A stretch of 64,000 bases of DNA, taken from Capronia americana (taxonomy: Eukaryota; Ascomycota; Eurotiomycetes; Chaetothyriales; Herpotrichiellaceae). The position numbers and the translations under genes are program-made. Positions 32,616-41,747 of this stretch are shown here, piece after piece. The notes under the pieces are model-generated. The model was not told the origin of the DNA. It did no database searches and saw only the letters and a list, made by a program, of their open reading frames with translations. The stretch lies in contig JADWQD010000011.1 in NCBI GenBank assembly GCA_016110215.1, positions 434,001 to 498,000 on the forward strand, given 5' to 3'. How positions within the stretch are numbered: the stretch's first letter is position 1; every line of letters begins with the position of its first letter.

Positions 32616-34542
32616 ATGATGGAAACCACATTCTTGAGAGCTAGCCTAGGAAAGGCTTTGCAAGCATGCCGTCCCTGCAGGTACTCTCCCCGCCATCATT
32701 TGAAACGTTCTTGTTCGCTCACTTAGCCCAGGAGGCTCAAACGAAAATGCAATCGGGAGCTTCCATCGTGCTCGCTGGTAAGCGCCTTTCCAGCCCTGGG
32801 TTGCATGACGAGAAGACACCTTGGATCTTCGCCACGGTGCGCTCAGTATGGCTGACGCAGAGTGAACAGTGTCTTCGCTTGGGCAAGCCTTGTGGCTATC
32901 CGCTCAAGCGACAACATGACACCGCGCATGATACAGATTTCTTGCTTCAGAGGATTCAGCAACTCGAACACCAACTGGAGATTGCGCAGTCCGGCAGTAT
33001 AGCTGGCTTGGTTGCCAGTCTACCCCCTACACCCGGTTGGCAAGCATCTCTTCTCCCTGCGAATACGAGCCATCGGCCGCTGGGCGGGGAATGGCGGCCG
33101 CTCGCTGTAGTAGGGCCGCTCACTTTTCCGAAGGCAATCATCCTCGATGCGGACCTCTTCACATCATTGGCGCGGTCTGGAATGCACAACATAGCCGGGG
33201 GCGCTCCATTCGAAGTCCTCGACGCCATTGACTTTGACATCGACGCAATCTGTCAGCAGTACTTCGCTGGTGCGCATAGGTGGTTTCCCATGCTCAGTAG
33301 GAAGCGACTGGCACAGACTCTGGCTAGTTCACTGACCGAGTTGAATCCTGCTGTTGCACTGCTTCTGCTTGGTATGAAACTGTTAGCAGAGCCGCTACGT
33401 TTACACGACGCACCGGAGACGCCGCTCTACCAACTGACCAGGCAGTATATTTCTGCGACCGAGAACGCCGGGTCCCTCAACATTGTTCTTGTTCAGGCTA
33501 TCATCCTGACTGCCATATACGAGCTTGGTCATGCTATTCTTCCTTCCGCCTATCTCAGTGTCAGCCGTGCAGTACGGGTCGGACATCTGTTAGGCCTCCA
33601 CGACAAGGACCATGCTAGCCAAATGTTCAAAGCACCCGATACGTGGACGCTGTGCGAGGAGGAGCGTCGGACATGGTGGGTGGTCGTCATCCTCGATCGG
33701 TGAGCTGGCTGGACGCGAGATGGCGATGTGGATGTACTAATGGATTCTAGCTATGTGCAATGCGGCATGACTGGCGTGCCTCTGGCTGCATGTGAACCTC
33801 GTCAGGGTGAACTCCTACCTTGCAACGACAACGACTGGTATCAAGGGCTGGTAGGGTCGAACGATCCGCTTTTCACGGCTAGTCCGTCGTTCGCGACTCC
33901 TGGCATTCACTTGGCGAACGTCTGCCGAGCGTCACACATGCTCGGACGGGTGCTACGGCACAAAGCTGACCATATGCTGGAATTTCCCGACAAATTGGCA
34001 GAAGCGTTCCAACTCCATCGAGCCCTCCAGTCACTGGAGATGTGCTTTCCCTGCGAGGAGACTCATGACAACATCAGGACATGCGATCTGCCCAGAGCAT
34101 TCGTGTGCAGTGCTCGGTTCATACTGTACAATATCTACGCCTGCAACGAAGGATACAGCGGCTACAAACTTGGTCGAGAGACAGATATGCAGCAGATCTC
34201 AGTGGACGGCCTGTCGACGGTGGCGCTCACGGTGGCGCAGATGGCACAACGATTCATTGAAGACTGGGAGATGGGCGTGAGAGGCCATGCGCCCATGCTG
34301 GCTCATTGCATGTATCAGGCTCTTGGGGAGTGTGCATGGTTCGTGCGCGAAGACCCTAGTCCACAGGTGCAGTACGCCTTTGACACCATTGCGAATGCGC
34401 TGAAGTGTATGGCGCATCAATGGAGGGTTTGTGGTGAGTAGCTGGTCACCGCTCGCTCGACCGTACAATCCGCACTGGCTAACACCTGCCAGACGAATAC
34501 TTGAAACTCTTCGAGAGCTCGGAGGGCATGACCATCAACTAA
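32616..34542 (+). CDS. Zn2Cys6 transcription factor with fungal-specific TF domain
   Basis: Five exons: 32616-32680, 32732-32777, 32870-33699, 33751-34433, 34493-34542; 557 aa. The zinc cluster is spread over three exons and appears only after splicing: CRPC in exon 1, RRLKRKCNRELPSCS in exon 2, CLRLGKPCGYP at the start of exon 3. That gives the six cysteines in the order C-x2-C-x6-C-x5-C-x2-C-x6-C. A coiled coil (LLQRIQQLEHQLEIAQ) follows directly. The middle region with EERRTWWVVVILDRY matches the fungal transcription factor domain (PF04082 type). Role: nuclear sequence-specific regulator; the adjacent P450/SDR genes are plausible targets. Start ATG 32616 or 32619. Its 3' end meets the NmrA-like gene, 93 bp away, convergently. 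Confidence 0.92.
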
Positions 34543-34635
34543 TCATCAGCACGCCGGACGCACAGCACATGATGTTCTTCGTCCATGCGGTAGATCGTCA
34601 TGGCCGAGCGTGTCCCATCCGATGTGGCCTAATTT

Positions 34636-35773
34636 CTAGGTGAAGACGGAACTCCAATCCTGCTTCTTCACCCAGTCTTCGACAGATGGGAGCTGCACAT
34701 CCACCCCAAGCTATCGTCGAACGTGGTCAGCGTCGGTCTCGACATAATCAATCGGGACGGGCTCCAGACTTACGTCCTTGGGATGCACCAGCGTCGGATC
34801 GTCCCTGCCTTCATACCCGAAGTCTTGGATGTACTTGGCATTGTCGGTCACCTCGTCGACCAGCTCTTCCGGGAGTGCTTCCCAAGTTGCGTCGGGCGGC
34901 ATCTGTTTGCTGACTACCTTGACGCCTTTGACTTGACCGATGATCTCCAGATATTCGCCCATGGTCATCCAAGCCCGGTACGCGATCAGGTTTTTCCCCG
35001 GCGCCACCTCGAGGAGGGCCCTGGTGAAGGGACCGGTGTCCTCCTCGGTCGCGATCAACGGCAGCTTTACAGTCGTTGGGATGTTGTCCCAGAAGAAGTA
35101 CACGCCGTTCTCATCCTGCGAGAGAAGGAGTTCTTCACGTCAGCGGCAACTTGCTAGAGAACAAAAGCTTGTAAGCAACGGACGCCACTCTTACCTTTTG
35201 TGGCCTCATGAACGGATAAGTGATCAGGTTCGACAGATAAAACCCAACCTGGAGGATGCTCGTCTTGGCCCACAAGTCCGGATACTTGGCCTGGCCGTAC
35301 TCGGCGGCATGGGCCTTGGAGTCGAAGTGATACACGTGGGGATACTTCCCCTTGGACCATTTCGTGGCATTCGACAGGCCCGAGAAGATCAATCTCTCAA
35401 GCTCCTCCGTCTTGGCTGCCGCGTCGAACACGTTCTTGCCCTGCTGCTCCTCAATCTTGGCCGCCCACACGTTCTTCGGCTGGCCCGTCGCCGCGGCCTT
35501 GTCCGAGTTCGCCGGATCGTAATACATGCCCCAGAAGTCGGTAACGCTGAACACGGTATGTGCGCCCTTGAAGGCTTCGGCAAGGGAAGTCACATCGTCG
35601 AGGGTTGCGCTCACGACCTCGTGCACGCCTTTGTCTTTGAGCTTTTGGGCCGCCGCGCTGTTGGCGTTGCGGGTCAAGGCCCGGATTTTCCAGCCGGGGA
35701 GGTCGAGGAAGGTGTTTACCACGGAGCCGCCTTGCGTGCCTGTGGCGCCGAGGACGACGATCAGCTTCGACAT
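34636..35773 (-). CDS. NmrA-like family NAD(P)-binding protein
   Basis: Three exons, 35773-35195, 35115-34774, 34710-34636; introns 79 and 63 nt; 331 aa. N-terminus LIVVLGATGTQGGSVVNTFL is the NmrA glycine motif (GxxGxxG). TDFWGMYYDP and the C-terminal KYIQDFGYEG and LPSVEDWVKKQDWS fit the NmrA/HSCARG group. Without the last intron (34773-34711; GTAAGT, CGCTGAC, TAG) the frame would stop at a TAG that is actually the acceptor site. Members sense the NADP+/NADPH ratio or act as reductases. It may modulate or take part in the neighbouring pathway. Confidence 0.9.
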
Positions 35774-36115
35774 GGTGGGACGGATGAGACCAGAGAGAGG
35801 CGAGAGACGCGACTAGATTAGAGCGACGTGACGTGACGAGACGAGATGAGAGATGAGAGCAAACGGGATTCTGAGTCGTCAAATGTGCTTCTGGCTAGGA
35901 CGTGTCGGCGTGTATAAAGTAACTCTTCGCTCGAGATCTATTATGTCCCTTCACAGCGACGGCATCAGAGCCGTCTTGATATAATCATCATTGTACCAAG
36001 CACACCAGCCCGCAGCAAGATCAGAATGAGGACCAGAGAACCAAAATCACATTCAACACAAAAATCAAAGGGGTCTTTCGACCGCCGCGCTCGGACGGAC
36101 GAATAAAGCCCAGGA

Positions 36116-36146
36116 TCTGGTCTGGTCTGGTCTGGTCTGATCTGAT
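36116..36146. repeat. (GGTCT)n pentanucleotide repeat
   Basis: About five units of TCTGG/TCTGA. The reverse-complement array (AGACC units) lies at 36926-36947, so the pair forms an inverted repeat about 0.8 kb apart. Confidence 0.85.
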
Positions 36147-37480
36147 AGTCCTATGTAGTCGGATGCTAAACAAGCACCCACCTACCTACCCTCTCTCTCC
36201 CGATCCGCTGACACAAGCGAGTGCTCTAATACACAGCGTGCCCGAGAGTCTGGGTGTCCGGTCTGGGTGTCTAGGTGTGTGAGTGTTTTAAGTATCCTAC
36301 CGAATGACGAACGACAAGATCTCCATTCCATTCCAGTATGTATGCATGTATGCATGTGATGTAGTATGTAGTACGTATCGGCAGACAGACAGACATACAT
36401 ACAGACCTGGCCCCAGTCTGTATGTATGTAATTACTCGGTACACATGAGACCACAAAAAACTCCTACCCCAGTTCCAGGTCTCGCTCCGCCGTATGCAAT
36501 GCAGTATACAGTAGGATATGTGGGGTGCCACGGTGGATACTGCGATCGATACAATACTGAGATACTGCGATATCCTACTCGTAGTGTACTTGGGTTAACC
36601 CGGTCGGCGCAATATCTCTCCGCCCTGCCTACCGGTTTGCCTTGTCGTGGCCGGGGTAGGCGTATATCATCAGGCCGAGGACGATAGTCTGCACCGTCCC
36701 CGTCCCCATTCCCGTTGGATTGGAAATTGAAATCGGAAATCGGAAATCGGAAAATCGGAAAATCGGGATCTATGCATCGCATTGCATCACACCGCATAGC
36801 ACTGTATAGCACGCCTGAATATGAGAGCGGTAGAGCGGATGGGAGTGGAGTGGCCTGGCTCCTGGCCTTACGAGGACTTGATTTGCCTTGCCCTGACACT
36901 CCTGGACTCTACTGGACAAGACTAGAGACCAGACCAGACCAGACCGACTTCCTGGATTAGATCTTATCTTGTGTTGTTCAGTGCATATACCTAGGTATGC
37001 TCCACGGAGTACGGTATCCTATGTCTCACACACACACAAGACTGTCTGTCCTGCCGTGCGTGACGTTCGCATGCTCTGCTGTATTCCTACAGTACTCACT
37101 TTCTCGGCTTCAGTTGCAAATCGTCATCTTGCATCCTACTCGGTACTGCCGTATTATTAATGAAGGGGGATGATTTAGATGCCGCTTCCGTGTATGTATG
37201 GGTATAGGTATGGATATGGACATGGATATGGATGTCACTCATTCATTATTATAGGCCACGCCGTCCGATTTGGTCCGTCGTGCTCTTCGTCCTCGTCCTC
37301 GTCCTCGTTTCTTGATTTCTTCCCCTCCTGCCTTTGTTTTCCTTCGTTCCGAACTGCGTGGGTGGCTACAGCGGTGGATAGTCCTTTATAGTCCAGTGAA
37401 GTCCAGTAGCTGGACTGGATGGATGCCTTGGACGCACCTCCCGTTCATGTTCCCGTTTGATTAATCCACTCATACTTGGC

Positions 37481-37519
37481 TTGACTCGACTCGACTCGAC
37501 TCGTCTCGTCTCGTCTCGT
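37481..37519. repeat. GACTC/GTCTC pentanucleotide array
   Basis: Consecutive CGACT units switching to CGTCT units, seven to eight pentamers in all. Confidence 0.85.
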
Positions 37520-38029
37520 GGCATACATCTATATGTCTGTCAAGGCGAGGCAGGTAGCGTGTGGGTACATACCGTCCAACCAACGAACAACGAACGAAAA
37601 CAACTCGACTCTACTTGCCGTCCCGGGTGCGGGTAAAGTCTATAGCAACACCTACCTGTTCTGGCATATGAGGATATGAGGAGACCACTTGGTTGGTCGT
37701 GGCGACGAAACCCCCCGACGGGAAGTGTTTCCGAGCCCAGTGGAATGGAATAGATGATCCAACAAGCGGCAGTTCGTCTGTCTCCTTACTTGCCAGTATC
37801 TCAGGGCTCTGTTCGAAGAATACTCGCACGTGTCTATCCCGTCCGCCAACGCTACTGCCTTCACCAAGACGAGAAAGAGACACTTGCTTTGGAATCAAGG
37901 CGCGGATCTCTCCTGCTTTGGTGGCATTGTTAGTCTTGATGTAATGGTTGCTCGGCTTTATCGCCCTCCCTCTCCGCGACCGATCTTGGGTGACGGAGCA
38001 AAATAGCAAGGGCGGAAGGAGTGGATTTT

Positions 38030-38605
38030 GTCAACGCTTCAGCCCAAGACCCAGTCAAATGGCAAACTCGAGCCCGTCGGACTCCTTGGACGGCGTCAAG
38101 GTCGCGGCTGCCGAGTTTCTGGCCCGGACCACCGGGAAAGTTGAATGTATTGGCGAATAACGCGGGCAAGCAGAAACGGGGAGAAATAATCATTCGATGG
38201 TATTCGAAAAGTATTCCATGAGGTACTTACTGACACCGCACATCAGGCATCATGGCATGTCTGCAGGGCAGCATCGCCAACGGCTTCGAACGCCAATTCA
38301 GAGGCAACCATCTCGCTCACTTCGCTCTCCCGACCTTGGTCCACCCGGCGCTGATCGCCAGCAGTACAACGGCCTTCAACTGATAGGTCGAGTGTGTGTC
38401 GTCCTCCTCCCATCGCTACAGCTCCGTACACTTCGAGGATGTCAACCATTCGGACAACTCGCGCACGTACGGTCCAAGACGCCGAATATGTGAATGGCGA
38501 ACTATATCGATCGCATGTATCGGTCGTGGAGCGTCCACGCGTTGTCTCTCCACCCGGGCGGCATATGGAAAAGACTGCAGCAGTACGCCCTTGCCAACCA
38601 GGTCC
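38030..38605 (+). pseudogene. decayed short-chain dehydrogenase (WWOX/retinol-dehydrogenase-like SDR)
   Basis: Consecutive SDR blocks can be followed through shifting frames: DSLDGVKVAAAEFLARTTGK (38080 on), NVLANNAG (one base out of frame with it), GIMACLQGSIANGFERQF with NHLAHFAL (about 38250-38325), SSSSHRYSSVHFEDVN, then SKT, MANYIDRMY and VHALSLHPGGI. Lesions seen: a +1 shift after TTGK, tandem TGA TAG before the SSSS block, a frameshift between Tyr and Lys of the catalytic YGQSK-type motif, and a TGA at 38491. The N-terminal glycine motif is missing. Between NNAG and GIM there is a recognisable GC..AG intron (GCAAGC donor, TTACTGAC branch). It cannot make a functional SDR. It is not a close copy of the intact SDR at 29158. 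Confidence 0.85.
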
Positions 38606-38683
38606 GGCCTGCAAGGCAGAACCGGAGATCGAGCCTGAACGAGTTCTGCGGAATACGGTGGGTCGGATCGTATAGCGTTGAGG

Positions 38684-38793
38684 AAGAGGATCGTTTGTGG
38701 GAGCTGAGTATATGTGGACGTACGTACAGACTCCGTAGCAGAGGATCGACTGTGGGGGCTGAGTATCGGTTGATGGGCGTACATACTCCGTAG
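38684..38793. repeat. imperfect ~55-bp direct repeat
   Basis: Two diverged copies of a unit running from GAGGATCG..GTGGG..GCTGAGTAT to CTCCGTAG lie side by side. The second ends in TACTCCGTA (38784-38792). Confidence 0.65.
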
Positions 38794-38858
38794 GAAAGCA
38801 AAGGGGACGAGCAGGAAAAGAGAGTCGATCGAATCTTCGAGTCATGGACCACATCTCT

Positions 38859-41198
38859 CTACTCGCTCACCCAGCTTGGCGCACCAGCATGGTCGCGATG
38901 TCTTCCGGGCCACCTGTAATCCATGTCCGTCGGGATATTCTTGCTCAGATGATTCATGTACGTCGGCGGGACACGGCCTAGTCGTTTCCACCTCTCGGTC
39001 GCCGGGATTCCGTGCTCCTCGTTATAATCCGCTAGCAGATCTTCAATCGCGCTCGCCCACTTGATGAGCCGGTCCTCTTGCCATGCTGTGTGTTGGAGCG
39101 TCAGGGGAACGGGCATGCCATCTGGATCCAAGCCGATAGGGATGCTCATCACGGGATAGCCGGCCTGAGCGGCGATTTGGATACCCCCGGCCTTGACGTC
39201 GCAGAAGAGGAGCGCGTCGAGCGGCTTCTCCTCCTCTTTAGCCACAGACACCTGAGACGGCGGCTCGGGCAGAAATTGCGCGAACTCCGCTATCAACTCC
39301 GGTGCGGCTGCGAATAACCGCGTGACTTCATCGTAGACCTCGCTTCTTGGTGTCGATTCTCGCTGGTAGGTTTGCAGGAGTTCCAGGAACCGCTTGTAGA
39401 TTTCGGGCTGCGCTGCGAAGCGAGTCTGCCGACGATGTCAATATATGTGCGACCTCACTCGGGAAGGGCACGGGACGGGGGGGGGGGGGGGGTTTATACC
39501 TTGATCTTAGTCACGTAGCCCATGGCTTGGTTGAACTCGATGAAGGGCTTGGTGCTTTCTTCTCGATACCCTTTCAACGCGGCGTCAATCCCGTTCTGAC
39601 GACATTGCAATTGGATATGCCTCAACGCGGCATGGTACGTCTCGTCTTTGATGCCTTTTGTGTCGACGCATTTGCGGAACAGCTGCTGCCCGTCAGGAAA
39701 CATGGGGAGATCGCCGGCATGGCCGCCCTCGCTGCCGCGGTTTTCGTCGTTGAAGCGGACGACGTCTTCGAGGGTCTTGATTGGCGTGTTCTTCAGTTTG
39801 CTGAGGTAGGCATTCATCAGGTAGTAGGTCTGAACCTTGCTGACTGTGATTTCGGAGATTTCGGGCTTGTCTTCGCCGTATCGTTCCCTGATAGGCAGAC
39901 TAGGTCAGGCTCGGGTGGAATTGTAAGCGCCTGGTATACCATGACTTACCAGTCCCATATGCCGTCTTTGCCCATCCTCTCTTCCGCGCACGGCATGTCG
40001 ACGGGGATGATTTCAGCACCGGCCTGCTTCAAGAGGCCCAGCACCTTCTCTGCAACGAGTCTTTGCGGGAACGGCGCAACGTCCCAAAAACACCTCATGG
40101 GCAGTCCAAACCTTGCGCCCTTGAGTGCATGGCGATCGGTGAGGCAGGCGTAGTAACTGTTTGGCTGACGTCTCCCGGGCTGGGTGCTGAACTTGTCATC
40201 CGGATCTGGGCCAGCGACGACGTCCAGGGCTCGAGCCACGTCGGCGACGCAGCGACCGTAGTGGCCGACGGAGTCCTGGGTCTCGGAGATGGGAATGACG
40301 CCTCCGCGCGATGTGAGGCCGACGGTCGGCTTGATCGCAGCCACGCCGCACACCATGCCAGGCGAGATCACACTACAGTCAGTCTCCGTGCCAAAAGCGA
40401 GGGGAACAATGTTGGCCGACACGCTAGCCGGGCTGCCTGAGCTGCTGCCATCTGTCGCACCTTGTCAGCGCACACTTGCCGGCGGGTAGACATGTACCTA
40501 CTTGCAGAGCGGTTCAACATATAAGGGTTCCGAGTTTGACCTCCGCGCGCTGAATAGCCTAATGCATAGACACTGCCTCTCATGCCGGCCCATTCGTCCA
40601 GGTTCGATTTGCCTATGATGATGGCCCCGCTCTCACGTAGCAGATGGACGATGTGAGCATCCTTGGGCACAATGCACCCCAGGAGAGCCCACGAGCCAGC
40701 GGTTGTTTGCATTTTGTCCGCGGTCGCGATATTCTGATGAAGAAGTAGATAGTCAGTGAGCTTGACTCGAGTGGGTACAGAAGTACTACTCACGTCCTTG
40801 ATAAGCACGGGAACGCCGTGGAGCGGGCCTCGTACTCTCTGCTGCCTCCTTTCTTCGTCTAACGCAGCGGCGTGTTCAAGTGCATCGGGGTTCGTCTCGA
40901 TCACGCATTCGAGGTACGGGTTGATCTTCGTCGTTGTTAGCAACCTCACGACACAGAACAGCAGGTCGCCGTGCACCTTTTGGATCCTGTCCAGGCAGAA
41001 TTTGACATAGGCAGAAGCTGACAGAGCACCGGAAGCATAGTGATGCTGTAACTCGTCAACGGAGATTTCATGGAGATTCAAGTTGTTACAGGAGGGTATT
41101 CGGAAGACTTCTGGAGTATCATTCTGGTCTGGCAACATGACAAAATTGCCATCAAGCGAGGTAGGATCACTCTGACCCGAGATCGGATGCGTCGCCAT
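38859..41198 (-). CDS. amidase with an in-frame SIN3-type PAH domain (chimaera)
   Basis: Six exons: 41198-40977, 40925-40794, 40733-40502, 40451-39950, 39887-39500, 39425-38859; all phases close; 680 aa. Amidase-signature part: GVPVLIKD (catalytic Lys near 117), SANGSSSGS (cis-Ser region, 194-202), GTETDCSVISP (nucleophile Ser near 222; the usual Gly before it is Cys). Residues about 476-547 are not amidase. EFNQAMGYVTKIK, TRFAAQPEIYKRFLELLQTY and SEVYDEVTRLFAAAPELIAE form the helices of a paired amphipathic helix domain, closest in memory to SIN3 PAH2. Amidase sequence resumes at LDALLFCD and IQIAAQAGYPVMSIP and runs to the end. The intron 39499-39426 splits the PAH domain. The enzyme part should hydrolyse an amide; the PAH part, if folded, would bind SIN3-interaction helices. 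Confidence 0.87.
39477..39492. repeat. 16-G homopolymer inside the amidase-PAH intron
   Basis: An uninterrupted run of 16 G (C on the coding strand) lies seven bases inside the 5' splice site of the intron 39499-39426. Confidence 0.9.
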
Positions 41199-41747
41199 GT
41201 ACACAGTGGCCGTGATAGATCGATGGTGGTCTTATCAGTCAGCTACTTCGGTGAAGCTCTTGTCAGGTGTCGGGTACCGAGGCTGGGTTCAGATCAAACA
41301 GTCTCCCACGAGTAGTGGATGATGTTACTTTAATACAGGGAGGGAGAGCGGCGACTCTACCTGCGACACGATAGCAGCCCGAAATGAGGTACGGAGAGGT
41401 CCGGTTTGGCGGTCAGGTACGTACTGTAGGAACAATTGAGTGAAGGTAGCCATCGGACGGTGATGTCCTTGTTGTCTACATTTCACCGTATCTTGACTTG
41501 CGGGGCAAAGTGAACACCGAGGATATTTGGCGACTCTCGATTGATTATTGTCAAGAGAGCCATCTGCGCAAGCTTATGCTATCGACTTTTTGGAGACCGT
41601 ATCTCCTTGAAGAGGCCGTCCTCGTGGGTCAAAGCCCAGCCCATGCCGAAACAATGGTATCACGCTCAAGAAGCAAACAAATGCCACCAATATCGGCCGT
41701 AACAAACATTATCGTGGTCCAGCCAGCTCCTGAAGCATAACCATTCC
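41199..41747. other. intergenic
   Basis: Amidase promoter and the 3' flank of the next minus-strand gene. No gene seen. Confidence 0.5.

Larger units (their letters stand above)
35774..38029. other. repeat-rich gene-poor region
   Basis: More than 2 kb without a supported gene. It holds a (GGTCT)n stretch at 36116-36146, a TATG/CAGA-type stretch at 36336-36432, an AAATCGG repeat at 36726-36768, an inverted copy of the GGTCT repeat (AGACC) at 36926-36947, and GACTC/GTCTC pentamers at 37481-37519. Confidence 0.7.

Noticed and set aside
34711..34773. Premature TAG in the second NmrA-like gene
   Set aside because: First read as a nonsense mutation before a conserved tail; the segment is a normal 63-nt intron (GTAAGT, CGCTGAC, TAG) and the tail is the last exon.
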